Source: Campylobacter concisus
Lineage (GTDB): Bacteria > Campylobacterota > Campylobacteria > Campylobacterales > Campylobacteraceae
NCBI RefSeq assembly: GCF_001298465.1
Contig: NZ_CP012541.1
Location: 558,001 to 622,000, forward strand
Direction of reading: 5' to 3'
DNA length: 64,000 nucleotides
Position 1 is the stretch's first letter. The number at the start of each line of letters is the position of its first letter. The translations under genes and the position numbers were made by a program. A model generated the notes under the pieces. That model saw nothing but the letters and a program-made list of their open reading frames with translations, was not told where the DNA came from and made no database searches. Shown one piece after another: positions 56,054 to 64,000 of this stretch.

Positions 56054-56067
56054 TTGACATATGTCAT
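56054..56067. promoter_or_regulatory. FNR/DNR-like site upstream of norZ
   Basis: TTGACATATGTCAT contains the perfect palindrome TGACATATGTCA and reads TTGAC-N4-GTCAT, the 5-N4-5 form of Crp/Fnr-family sites. It is centred about 67 bases before the norZ start, a position suited to activation. Confidence 0.5.
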
Positions 56068-56127
56068 TATTTGCTTTTTTAAAATGAGCTAAACTTCACC
56101 TCAAAATTTTTAAAAAAAGGAGAATCA

Positions 56128-58359
56128 ATGCGTGAATACAAAAAGTATTGGCTAGCACTTGTTGCAGTACTAGTAATTTGCTTTAGTATTTTAGGCTACT
56201 ACGGCGTTGAAGTTTATAGAAGCTCGCCACCAGTTGTAAATTTTACAGATGAGAATGGTAATGTCGTTATCGACAAAGAGAGCATCTACAAAGGTCAAGA
56301 GGCCTGGCAAAGCATAGGAGGTATGCAAGTTGGCTCTGTTTGGGGACACGGTGCATATCAAGCACCCGATTGGAGTGCGGACTGGCTTCACAAAGAGTTA
56401 GTTATATTTTTAGAGTTAAAAGCAGATGAAATTTATCACTCAAAATATGCTGACTTGAATGACGAGCAAAAGGCAAATCTAAAAGTTCTACTTAAAAAAG
56501 AGTACCGAGAAAATGGTGTAAAAGACGATAAAATCGTACTTAGCAGCGATAGATTAAAGGCTATGAAACAAGTAAGCCAAGAGTATTCGTCACTTTTTGG
56601 AAATGACCCTAAGTTTAAATCTTTAAGAGAAGCTTATGCGATGAAAGAAAATACTCTTCCAAATGCTTCTGATAGAGATGATCTTAATAACTTTTTCTTC
56701 TGGTCAGCCTGGGCAACCGCAGCAAACAGACCTAATAGCGATGCTACATACACAAACAACTGGCCACATGAGCCACTAATCGATAATGTACCAACAAGCG
56801 AAAATATCTTTTGGTCAATCGCAAGCGTTGTAATACTTATTGCTGGTATTGGATTTCTTGTTTGGTTTAGCTCTTTTTATGGTAAAAAAGATGATGAAAA
56901 GTTGGAAGCTATTAGCGAAGATCCACTTAGTAAATTAAGCCTAACTCCATCTCAAAAAGCTCTTAAAAAATATCTTTTTGTAACTTTGGCTCTTTTTGCA
57001 TTCCAAATTTTAATAGGTGGCTTTACGGCTCACTATACAGTCGAAGGACAAGAATTTTACGGTATAAATTTATCAGCTTATATCCCTTATTCACTTGCTA
57101 GAACATGGCACATTCAGGCTAGTATCTTCTGGATTGCGACAGGATTTTTAGCAGGCGGTCTTTTCCTAGCACCTATTATAAATGGCGGTAAAGATCCAAA
57201 ATTCCAAAAGCTTGGCGTAGATTTATTATTTTACGCATTACTAATCCTTGTGGTTGGCAGTTTTGCTGGTGAGTATTTAGCGATCGCAAATATTATGCCT
57301 ATAAATTTAAGCTTCTGGTTTGGACACCAAGGATACGAATATATCGAGCTTGGACGTGTTTGGCAAATTATTTTATTTGTTGGTCTTGTCATTTGGATGC
57401 TACTTTTACTTCGCGGATTTATCGGCGGATTTAAGAACAAAGGTGATAAAAATTTACTTGCTATCTTTGCAGCTTCAGCTGTTGCAGTTGGATTATTTTA
57501 CGGAGCAGGATTATTTTACGGCCAAAGAAGCCCACTTCCAGTAATGGAATACTGGCGCTGGTGGGTTGTACACCTTTGGGTTGAAGGCTTTTTTGAGGTC
57601 TTTGCTACCGCTTCACTTGCTTTTGTATTTGTTAGTCTTGGTCTTGTTTCAAAGAGATTTGCTACATTTTCAACACTTGCGAGTGCATCACTTTTTTTAG
57701 TGGGCGGAATTCCAGGAACTTTCCACCACTTATATTTTGCGGGCACTACAACACCTATAATGGCAGTTGGCGCTAGTTTCTCAGCACTTGAGGTAGTTCC
57801 TCTTGTATTGCTTGGTGCTGAAGCTTATGAGCATTACAGACTTCAGTTTGCTCAAACTTGGGCTAAGACATTAAAATGGCCACTTTACTGCTTTATCGCA
57901 GTTGCTTTCTGGAATATGCTAGGTGCTGGTGTATTTGGATTTTTAATAAATCCTCCGATCTCACTATTTTATATCCAAGGCCTAAATACGACTCCAGTTC
58001 ACGGACATGCTGCGCTATTTGGTGTTTATGGATTTTTGGCACTTGGATTTGTTTGGCTAGTAGCTACTTATCTATTCAAAGGTCAAGAATTTGATGAAAA
58101 ACTTATGAAAGTAGGTTTTTGGGGCTTAAATATAGGCCTTATGCTAATGATCGTGCTTTCACTACTTCCAATAGGAATTTATCAAGCATTTGCAAGCCTA
58201 GAGCATGGTATGTGGTATGCAAGAAGCGCTGAGCTTTTACAACAATCACACTTGCAAAATTTAAGATGGGTAAGAATGATTGGCGATACGATTTTAATAA
58301 TCGGTGGAATTAGCTTCCTTGCACAACTTCTAAAATTTATGCTTAATAAAAAAGCTTAA
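56128..58359 (+). CDS. norZ: Quinol-dependent nitric oxide reductase (single subunit)
   Basis: Reduces 2 NO to N2O at the inner membrane with electrons from menaquinol. It is 743 residues. The N-terminal about 230 residues form the periplasmic pseudo-cytochrome-c domain between two helices, without a CXXCH. A 12-helix NorB core follows. Low-spin heme ligand candidate H328 (RTWHIQ), FeB ligands H482 (HLWVEGFFE, with E486 and E490), H533 and H534 (GTFHHLYFAG), heme ligands in PVHGH 623-627. Both histidines of the HH pair are kept, so it is a true NO reductase and not an NO dismutase. AAAAAGGAG precedes the ATG. Confidence 0.94.
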   Translation: MREYKKYWLALVAVLVICFSILGYYGVEVYRSSPPVVNFTDENGNVVIDKESIYKGQEAWQSIGGMQVGSVWGHGAYQAPDWSADWLHKELVIFLELKADEIYHSKYADLNDEQKANLKVLLKKEYRENGVKDDKIVLSSDRLKAMKQVSQEYSSLFGNDPKFKSLREAYAMKENTLPNASDRDDLNNFFFWSAWATAANRPNSDATYTNNWPHEPLIDNVPTSENIFWSIASVVILIAGIGFLVWFSSFYGKKDDEKLEAISEDPLSKLSLTPSQKALKKYLFVTLALFAFQILIGGFTAHYTVEGQEFYGINLSAYIPYSLARTWHIQASIFWIATGFLAGGLFLAPIINGGKDPKFQKLGVDLLFYALLILVVGSFAGEYLAIANIMPINLSFWFGHQGYEYIELGRVWQIILFVGLVIWMLLLLRGFIGGFKNKGDKNLLAIFAASAVAVGLFYGAGLFYGQRSPLPVMEYWRWWVVHLWVEGFFEVFATASLAFVFVSLGLVSKRFATFSTLASASLFLVGGIPGTFHHLYFAGTTTPIMAVGASFSALEVVPLVLLGAEAYEHYRLQFAQTWAKTLKWPLYCFIAVAFWNMLGAGVFGFLINPPISLFYIQGLNTTPVHGHAALFGVYGFLALGFVWLVATYLFKGQEFDEKLMKVGFWGLNIGLMLMIVLSLLPIGIYQAFASLEHGMWYARSAELLQQSHLQNLRWVRMIGDTILIIGGISFLAQLLKFMLNKKA

Positions 58360-58362
58360 AAC

Positions 58363-58385
58363 TAAAGGGGTATTTTGCCCCTTTA
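58363..58385 (+). terminator. Hairpin after norZ
   Basis: Stem TAAAGGGG / CCCCTTTA with a 7-base loop, 4 bases after the norZ stop. The T-run is short, so partial read-through into the next gene is likely. Confidence 0.6.
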
Positions 58386-58430
58386 TTAAGCTATCTTTTC
58401 ATAAAATAACGCAAATTTAAAAGGAAAGAA

Positions 58431-58973
58431 ATGATTACATTTTTTAAAAGAATTTGCGTTATTTTTATTGTACTCTTACACTCTTTTTTGGCTCTTGTAG
58501 TTGATTATTCGTTTCCACACTATGCAAATGTGCAAATCACAGGTGGCGATGTCAAACGTATGGACAAAGATGGTATCATCGACGCTAAAAATCCGGCAGA
58601 TGGCCCTACCAGAGATGTTTATTTTATCTACACTAAAGATTCTAATAATTCAAATAAGGTCATGGCTTATAGAAATGAAGATACTGCATGGGGATTTCCG
58701 TTTTATTTTAAATTTAACTCAGCTGATGTACAAGCCAAAGCTCAAGGCTTTGCAAATAGCGATAAAAACGTAACTGTAAAATATTATGGATATAGAATTT
58801 CTATGCTTCAAGAGTTTAGAAATGTCATCTCACTAAAAGAAAGTGGCACAGATACTAGTTGGCCGGTAGCTAGCTATGTGCTTTACTTTATCTTATTTAT
58901 CTCGCTAATCATTTGGATAAGAAAGATAAACAAGGCTTTTACACCAAAAGTTAGTGAAAATTTAGATAAATAA
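58431..58973 (+). CDS. DUF1523-like membrane protein downstream of norZ
   Basis: 180 residues with one N-terminal (about 6-24) and one C-terminal (about 146-163) membrane segment, and a periplasmic domain between. That domain contains the features I associate with DUF1523: GDVKRMD near 39, DVYFIYT near 63 and YRNEDTAWGFPFYFKFNSAD near 81-100. AAAAGGAAAG precedes the ATG. It is 71 bases after norZ on the same strand. Function unknown; the linkage suggests a part in NO reduction or in assembling NorZ. Confidence 0.75.
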   Translation: MITFFKRICVIFIVLLHSFLALVVDYSFPHYANVQITGGDVKRMDKDGIIDAKNPADGPTRDVYFIYTKDSNNSNKVMAYRNEDTAWGFPFYFKFNSADVQAKAQGFANSDKNVTVKYYGYRISMLQEFRNVISLKESGTDTSWPVASYVLYFILFISLIIWIRKINKAFTPKVSENLDK

Positions 58974-59007
58974 CTTAGTAGATTGTATTTTTCGATTGTT
59001 GGATATT

Positions 59008-59411
59008 TTAAAAATCAAAAAGAGAGCCTTGTCTCTCTTTTATCTTTGGAAATTCTTTATATCTGATGCCATCAAGCGTTTTTAGCTCGTTTGCTCTGTT
59101 GCGCCATTTGCCACATTCATCTACACTTCCCCAGCCCATAAAATAAAATGTTACGCTTTGATCTTTGCACTCATTTTTTAAGGAAAGTATCCATTCTTTT
59201 TTCATGGCACGTGCTTCTTTACCGTGCTCTCCGCCAGCTGCAACCCAGTTTATGCCGTTTAAATTTAGCTCGCCAAGATCTTCTAAAAGTTGCTCGCACG
59301 AAAGCCATCTTTATAGAGCTTAACGCCTCTTTTTTGAAAATTTAAAGCCATTTTGCTGGCGTAGCAGTTTTTGTAACCAGGGCTTATTTTACTGCAATCT
59401 ATCCTTGGATT
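59008..59411 (-). pseudogene. Decayed DUF5131 (phage Gp37/Gp68-type) gene
   Basis: The reverse strand holds two pieces in different frames. The 5' piece (about 59411-59300) reads NPRIDCSKISPGYKNCYA, close to the family's N-terminal cysteine motif. The 3' piece (about 59298-59008) reads CEQLLEDLGEL, then GINWVAAGGEHGKEARAM, then ends FPKIKERQGSLFDF, like the family C-terminus. The frames differ by two bases and the middle (about 100 or more residues) is missing. An intact 65-residue frame begins at 59205, but it is probably only a fragment. One motif cysteine reads Tyr (SPGYKNCY). Confidence 0.75.
59019..59040. terminator. Hairpin in the gap after the DUF1523-like gene
   Basis: Stem AAAGAGAG / CTCTCTTT with loop CCTTGT, followed by TATCTTTG on the plus strand. 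It lies in the last codons of the decayed gene and could terminate the norZ transcript. Confidence 0.55.
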
Positions 59412-59471
59412 TCAGGAAGAAAATTTATAGTGAATCGGCATAAATTTTTAGGGGCAAAGCTGCCCCTGTTT

Positions 59472-59999
59472 TTAGTAAAGACCGAAAGTTCCGTCTGTTC
59501 TTTTGTAGATCACACGCATTTTTGCGTCAACGTCGTTAAATACATAAAATTGTTTATCGCTTGATTTTAGTTTCTCAAGAGCTTCTTCGACTTCAAGTGG
59601 TTTATAAATTTCAAGCTCCATAGGTACGATCTCCTCGACACCCTCGATCTTTTCTTCACCTATTCTTGAGCGAAAGTCTTTATCATCTGCTTTACCTTTT
59701 ACAGTAAATTTCTTGTCATGCTCTCTTCTTAAAACTTTTGAAGCTTTTTCGACAGCAAGATCGATCGCAGCATAAAGATCTTTATCTTTTTGGCGAACGA
59801 CTATCGTATCTTTATGTGCCATATTTAGAGAAAATTCTGCGTTAAAACCTTTCTTGCCTTGTTTTTCATCGGCTGCTACAACACATCTTGCAGAGATGAT
59901 GTCAAGATTGTATTTGCCAAGTGTATCAAAAGCGTCTTGGATATAGTTTTTGATCGGCTCTGTTAGCTCAAATTGTTTTCCTACAATGCTTATATTCAT
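59472..59999 (-). CDS. hpf: Ribosome hibernation promoting factor (long form)
   Basis: Binds the 30S subunit and dimerises 70S ribosomes in stationary phase. It is 175 residues: an N-terminal S30AE domain (about 1-100, beginning MNISIVGKQFELTEPIKNYI) and a C-terminal dimerisation domain (about 118-175) with QFYVFNDVDAKMRVIYKR and the terminal DGTFGLY. AAAGGAGAT precedes the ATG. Confidence 0.93.
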   Translation of the reverse strand: MNISIVGKQFELTEPIKNYIQDAFDTLGKYNLDIISARCVVAADEKQGKKGFNAEFSLNMAHKDTIVVRQKDKDLYAAIDLAVEKASKVLRREHDKKFTVKGKADDKDFRSRIGEEKIEGVEEIVPMELEIYKPLEVEEALEKLKSSDKQFYVFNDVDAKMRVIYKRTDGTFGLY

Positions 60000-60027
60000 T
60001 GCAATCTCCTTTATAGAAAGTAATGAG

Positions 60028-60033
60028 ATTATA
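60028..60033 (-). promoter_or_regulatory. Candidate -10 box of hpf
   Basis: TATAAT on the reverse strand 28 bases before the hpf ATG. Confidence 0.45.
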
Positions 60034-60079
60034 ACACGCTAAAACTAAAAACAAATTAAATTAAAATCTTTATAAAATT

Positions 60080-60502
60080 TTAAAGTTTCTGAAGAGTTCG
60101 TTTGTGAAAATTTATAGGATTTGGTGTTTTTTTATCTTTTGATGTTACAAAAACATCAAAGATCATATTGCCAGTGCTTGCGACTCCCTCAGTGCCAGGC
60201 ATGATGGTCGGTGGAGTGCATATACCAATATCGCCAAAGTAAGTTATTTTTACTTTAAAGTCGAACATATCGTTAAATTCTCCATCTACTTTATCTAAGC
60301 ATTTATTTGAGAAATCGGTTCTAAAAATTTCAAACATCGCATACTCTGCTGCTGCTTGAGCAACGAGTTGTGCTTGCTCTCTTAGATAAATTTCACTACT
60401 CTGCCTAGCTGATGTGCTAGCTATCGAAAGGGCAAGAGTGCTGATAGAAGCTGCCACAACTAGAAAAAATATCGCCGCTATTAATGTAAATCCTTTTCTC
60501 AT
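60080..60502 (-). CDS. Pseudopilin-like protein, third of the cluster
   Basis: 140 residues from the ATG at 60502. The N-terminus RKGFTLIAAIFFLVVAASIS is a prepilin-type helix, but position +5 after the cleavage glycine is Ala and not Glu, as in minor pseudopilins of the GspK/PilX kind. A long helix continues to about residue 55, then a small domain with two cysteines. Shares one base with the preceding gene (TGATG). Position in the cluster suggests it is part of one pseudopilus tip. Confidence 0.8.
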   Translation of the reverse strand: MRKGFTLIAAIFFLVVAASISTLALSIASTSARQSSEIYLREQAQLVAQAAAEYAMFEIFRTDFSNKCLDKVDGEFNDMFDFKVKITYFGDIGICTPPTIMPGTEGVASTGNMIFDVFVTSKDKKTPNPINFHKRTLQKL

Positions 60503-61524
60503 CAATAAACCGCCTTTGACTTGCAAATGGTTATTTCTGATCTTTCTGCTTTAAGGCAAAGCTTTAATGCGATGACTCCATTTTTTTCTGTAAAGACAAA
60601 TCTTGTTACATGTTTGGCTAGTGTTGCACTTTCGGCTTTGATATCCTTTGTGGATGTTGGGCTAAATTTTTTAAAGCCTTCGTTTAGCCATGGCCTATAG
60701 TTGTAGTAAATTTTAAGGTCAAAAGAGCCGTTTTGTACATCCTCGGCACTTTGCTCAGCTGGTGCTATGGCAATGGCTGTATAAGCTAGCTTATACTGCT
60801 CTGAAATTTTTTTATTTTTAAAATCACTTGAAATTTTAAGCGTGTCGATTGATTGTATGCCAACTTTTGCGATATCTAAGTGCCTTTGGTCTAAATTTTC
60901 TTGATAGCCAAAGCTACTACCAACTCTATAAAGTATGCTAGAAAATATCGCTACTAAACCACCATTTTCATTATCGGCGTTTATACACCTAGAGCCGCTA
61001 TTTACATCTTCTTCATTGCTGTCATTTTCGCAGGTCAAGTCCATTACGCCGTTTCTAAAAGCATCATTAAATTTGCTTCCAGGGCTTTTTAGTCCATTTG
61101 CAATAGAACTATTTGCAAGATCTACATATCCGCTATATATACCTTCTTCGAAGATGGGATCTCCGTTAGTATCATCTCCCTTATATTCGTTGATACCATC
61201 AAATAACTCATAAGCAGCTGGGATAAATTCTAAAATTTCAAAGTCACTACTTAAATTTACGCCACTATCATTTAGAGCTAGATAATCTCCATTTTTTTTC
61301 CTAGCGATAACGCTTTGTTTGATTCTGTGGCTAAGCAGCATTGAAATTTGCTCTAGAGCGATTTCGCTTTGTGTTTCTAGTTCGTTTATTACTTTGCTTT
61401 GAAAATAGTTTTGATATAAATTCATAAGCGTATTAAAGCTCATAAGTGAGATGACGCCAAGCACGGTGATGACTATTATTAGCTCAATTAATGTAAAAGC
61501 TTTTTTTGTTTTTTTCATTTCCAT
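60502..61524 (-). CDS. Pseudopilin-like protein, second of the cluster
   Basis: 340 residues. Prepilin leader MEMKKTKKAFTLIELIIVI with Glu at +5 after the cleavage site, so it should be processed by a PilD-type peptidase. The globular domain is large and contains CENDSNEEDVNSGSRC, a probable disulfide loop, and a C-terminal CLKAERSEITIC. Overlaps its neighbours at both ends (10 bases upstream, 1 downstream). No specific family beyond prepilin. Confidence 0.82.
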   Translation of the reverse strand: MEMKKTKKAFTLIELIIVITVLGVISLMSFNTLMNLYQNYFQSKVINELETQSEIALEQISMLLSHRIKQSVIARKKNGDYLALNDSGVNLSSDFEILEFIPAAYELFDGINEYKGDDTNGDPIFEEGIYSGYVDLANSSIANGLKSPGSKFNDAFRNGVMDLTCENDSNEEDVNSGSRCINADNENGGLVAIFSSILYRVGSSFGYQENLDQRHLDIAKVGIQSIDTLKISSDFKNKKISEQYKLAYTAIAIAPAEQSAEDVQNGSFDLKIYYNYRPWLNEGFKKFSPTSTKDIKAESATLAKHVTRFVFTEKNGVIALKLCLKAERSEITICKSKAVY

Positions 61525-62210
61525 TCTTTTACACTTAGAGTACTACTTTCGCCTATATTAAAGGCATATCCATAAAGTACACTTTTGCTCTCTTTTGTAG
61601 TTTTCATAGTTGTATCTAGCTTTATCTGTAAAACATCACTATCGTTTAAAGGAGTGCTAACTACAAATTTATCAGCTCCATTTGTTATGGTTGGAGTCGT
61701 TTCTGTATCTATGATAAAGTCGCGTTTAGTAGTGCTAGCAGTTGGTGAGATGGATTTTTGAGTATTGAAATTTTTGATAGATTTTACTTTAAAATTTACG
61801 CTTTTGATTGATTCTGGAAGCTTTGAATCACTAGGCCTTGTGGCACATGCAGATGAATTTTGTACCGGATATGCAAGTATCCTATGTCCTTCACCTTTTA
61901 CACCGCTTTTTTCATAAAAATCCGGATTTGCCCCTTGGTCGCAGATAATAAGAGGAAAAATTATAGCCTCTTGAGTGGTTATAGATGATGGCATGGTATT
62001 TTTACCGGCTATTAAGACTTGATCGCTAAATGGTGCTTTTAATATTAATGACATATAGGTTTTAGCATTCATTAGTCCTTCTTGCATTAAGGATTGCTCG
62101 CTTAAATTTGAAGTAGTTCTTACCGCTAGTGGCAGGCTTGCACTTACTATGGCTACTACAAGCACTGACAAGATAAGCTCTATTAATGAAAAGCCACCTC
62201 TTTTTACCAC
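61515..62210 (-). CDS. Pseudopilin-like protein, first of the cluster
   Basis: 231 residues. Leader MVKRGGFSLIELILSVLVV with cleavage between Gly and Phe and Glu at +5. Type IV pilin/type II secretion pseudopilin class. The mature part has cysteines in IICDQGA and SACATRPS, likely a disulfide. Overlaps the large surface-protein gene by 7 bases. Confidence 0.82.
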   Translation of the reverse strand: MVKRGGFSLIELILSVLVVAIVSASLPLAVRTTSNLSEQSLMQEGLMNAKTYMSLILKAPFSDQVLIAGKNTMPSSITTQEAIIFPLIICDQGANPDFYEKSGVKGEGHRILAYPVQNSSACATRPSDSKLPESIKSVNFKVKSIKNFNTQKSISPTASTTKRDFIIDTETTPTITNGADKFVVSTPLNDSDVLQIKLDTTMKTTKESKSVLYGYAFNIGESSTLSVKEWK

Positions 62211-64000
62211 TCTATTCTCCTGTTTGTCTTGTCGCTTATATCTAGGTTACTATCACTATTAGATTTTACTCCTATAAAACCTCCAACTGCACCGCTTGTC
62301 TTATCCTCTATATTATTGCTCTTTAGGACTTTACCAGCCCATTCGCCATTTGGTACTAGAAAATTTAGATTGAAATTATTTGTTTCAGGTTTCTCATCAA
62401 ATTCACTATAAAGAAGCCAGCTAGGTGCTCTCATTTTAGCCACATCAGTAACCGCTGAAGGGTTTCTTATAAAAATTATTTGCTCACCATTACTTATGCT
62501 GCTTACATCATTTCTTAAAACAGTGCCGCTGTAAGTGTTTGTAAAGCTAAAGTCGTGATAGTTAAGTACTCCTGCGCTATGTTTTGGATTGGTAGCCCAA
62601 AATGGTGCAGCTGGAAAGTCTTGCCACAGTTTGCCATTATCTTTCATATAGATATTTTTATTGCATCCATCGCAGTAGGCACCATAATAAATTTTGGCAT
62701 AAAAGCCACTATAAAGCCCTTCATAAAATGGTGCATAAACCCTACCAAAGTAAAATTTTGCTGTCGTTTCTGTTGCTGGTTTTTCATATTTTTTTACTGT
62801 ATCGGTACTGTCTGACATACCGCTAAAGCTAAAATCATTACTCGAAATAGTAAAAGGATTTTTAGCATGATTTACTTTTCTTTCAAAATTAAAATATACT
62901 TCACCTTTGCCTACGCCATTTACAAAAGTATTTTTTTCTACATAAAATGTTGATTTTGTAGCACTTGGATCTATTGCTTTTCTAGTATTTGAGCCAGGAA
63001 TTTCAAAAAACAAAATTTCTTCATTTGCTTTTGCTAATGTACCGGCATTGCCATCGTTGTCTGTAAAATTTAAAGGAACTCTATCTAGCTTTATGTCAAA
63101 GTTCATATTCTTTGCATAGCAATCTTCATTATAAAGCTTTGCAGGGTCATCGTTAAACAACCTAGCAGTTACTTCAAAGTCAAGCTTTGCTTTTTGTATG
63201 CCTTCATTATCAAGGTATGTTATATCGCTATCTTTTGTTATCTTTAACTTGCTTATTTGTATATCTTTTGGTCTAAATAGATAATCTCTATTACCTTCTA
63301 GCTTTATACTACATCCGATCCTTCCTTCTTGAGCAGTATCTTGTGATGGATCGTTGCTAATTGAGTTTTTTACACAATCATCAGCTCTTGATGGTGTATG
63401 TTGATCAGTTATTGTATAGTCTTTGTCTAATACATAAAAATATGTATCGCCTATATCTGAGTAAGAAAAGCCAACAGGTCCACTTGATGTGTGACGGAAA
63501 ATTTTACCCAATGCTTTATTTGGATCGTTAAAATCTACGCTTAGTTTGTTCTCGCTCTCTATAATGCTAGGATCACAAGTCGCACTATATGCTGGTACAA
63601 GTTTTATCTCTCCATTTGAGCCACTTATGTTATTTATATAGCCATTTGCTAAGCCACTATCAAGAGGTTTCATAGCTGCAAGAGCAATGTTATTATAAAC
63701 TTTGCCGCCTATTAAAACATTGTTATTATTGATCGTATTCTTGTCAGTATCCCATAGCCTAAAGTGACTTGGTCTTATGGCAAAATCATCTAATTTTTCG
63801 CATTCAACCTTTGTAGTATTTGTCACTGGATCAAGATGAGAAATTCTAAATTTTACGCTTTTATAGGCTCTATCAATACTAATGCCTGACAACAAAATAT
63901 CAGTTACGCCATTAAATGTTATATCTTGTTCATATAAATTTGTTGGAGCACTGCAAGACTCGACCAACTCTACTTTTACATCTACTGGGGCATCTGGTAC
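62204..64000 (-). CDS. Large surface protein, C-terminal part (start lies outside the window)
   Basis: At least 598 residues; the reverse frame is open to the right edge (the edge reads VPDAPVDVKVELVESC with no stop), so the start lies beyond 64000. A TTG at 63967 is in frame but is not a convincing start. The protein is beta-rich with paired cysteines, Asp/Asn-rich loops, and a C-terminal MRAPSWLLYSEFDE then NGEWAGKV pattern I associate with large DUF6701/MshQ-like surface proteins encoded beside pseudopilins. Probably exported or displayed by the pseudopilus. Family assignment is tentative. Confidence 0.72.
   Translation of the reverse strand, partial: VPDAPVDVKVELVESCSAPTNLYEQDITFNGVTDILLSGISIDRAYKSVKFRISHLDPVTNTTKVECEKLDDFAIRPSHFRLWDTDKNTINNNNVLIGGKVYNNIALAAMKPLDSGLANGYINNISGSNGEIKLVPAYSATCDPSIIESENKLSVDFNDPNKALGKIFRHTSSGPVGFSYSDIGDTYFYVLDKDYTITDQHTPSRADDCVKNSISNDPSQDTAQEGRIGCSIKLEGNRDYLFRPKDIQISKLKITKDSDITYLDNEGIQKAKLDFEVTARLFNDDPAKLYNEDCYAKNMNFDIKLDRVPLNFTDNDGNAGTLAKANEEILFFEIPGSNTRKAIDPSATKSTFYVEKNTFVNGVGKGEVYFNFERKVNHAKNPFTISSNDFSFSGMSDSTDTVKKYEKPATETTAKFYFGRVYAPFYEGLYSGFYAKIYYGAYCDGCNKNIYMKDNGKLWQDFPAAPFWATNPKHSAGVLNYHDFSFTNTYSGTVLRNDVSSISNGEQIIFIRNPSAVTDVAKMRAPSWLLYSEFDEKPETNNFNLNFLVPNGEWAGKVLKSNNIEDKTSGAVGGFIGVKSNSDSNLDISDKTNRRIEW

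Noticed and set aside
56128..58359. NO dismutase instead of NO reductase
   Set aside because: The FeB histidine pair is intact (GTFHH, residues 533-534); dismutase-type proteins replace one of them as I recall.
1..64000. CRISPR array, tRNA, rRNA or intact insertion sequence
   Set aside because: No evenly spaced repeats, cloverleaf, rRNA-like stretch or transposase was found on reading both strands.

Overview
The window is a 64 kb chromosomal segment of an epsilonproteobacterium (Campylobacterota), most likely a hydrogen- or formate-using Campylobacter of the concisus/curvus/showae type. The basis is the AT-rich, T-rich promoter style, a short RecN, the futalosine menaquinone enzyme MqnC, a CheB lacking a receiver domain, FlhX, a CbrR-type double-receiver GGDEF protein, and gene blocks whose order I recall from Campylobacter jejuni. 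Species assignment is inference. I see no rRNA, tRNA, CRISPR array, intact insertion sequence or prophage. Nearly all of the DNA is tightly packed single-copy genes.

Layout. 1-0.9 kb: start of aspS (reverse, runs off the left edge). 1.0-12.6 kb: a long forward run nadK-recN-cbrR-tatD-mltD-like-rlpA-hisB-kdsC-lptC-lptA-engB-membrane protein-mrdA, mostly DNA repair, cell wall and LPS export. 12.8-14.0 kb: queC (reverse) and ybeY (forward). 14.0-22.2 kb: a reverse block with a degenerate Mur-ligase-like protein, metG, fbp, mobB, slt, yggT and gltX, plus one forward lipoprotein gene that overlaps slt end to end. 22.4-25.6 kb: mscL, then a respiratory module made of a Crp/Fnr-family regulator, a tetraheme NrfH/NapC-type quinol dehydrogenase and an octaheme hydroxylamine-oxidoreductase-like cytochrome (epsilon-Hao). 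25.8-27.7 kb: a metallophosphoesterase and psd. 28.1-32.6 kb: reverse ychF-pepA-dedA-apt-rpiB block. 32.7-36.6 kb: a DUF4139-like periplasmic protein, an M50 protease, lepB and folD. 36.6-43.9 kb: forward run with a monoheme cytochrome, hemL, an AtpZ-like protein, an MFS exporter, a FliK-like protein, flhX, cheB and cheR. 44.0-48.5 kb: MFS, two NlpE-like lipoproteins, a stomatin/NfeD pair and a His/Met/Cys-rich lipoprotein. 48.6-53.0 kb: mqnC, a non-catalytic M16 protein, recG and an excalibur protein. 53.1-55.9 kb: a metal-chelate ABC importer. 56.1-59.0 kb: quinol-dependent nitric oxide reductase and a DUF1523-like partner. 59.0-59.4 kb: a decayed DUF5131 gene. 59.5-64 kb: hpf, three pseudopilin-like proteins and a large surface protein that runs off the right edge.

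How it fits together. The most distinctive biology is nitrogen-oxide respiration and detoxification. Menaquinol, made by the MqnC pathway, would feed HaoC and then the octaheme HaoA, which in this family reduces nitrite and hydroxylamine. Menaquinol also feeds the single-subunit NorZ that removes nitric oxide. Each locus has a 5-N4-5 inverted repeat upstream, the spacing used by Crp/Fnr-family regulators, and a regulator of that family sits directly before haoCA. The other less ordinary items are a Mur-ligase-like protein with no P-loop, an M16 protein without its zinc motif, tandem NlpE-like lipoproteins, a short metal-binding lipoprotein and the pseudopilin/surface-protein cluster.
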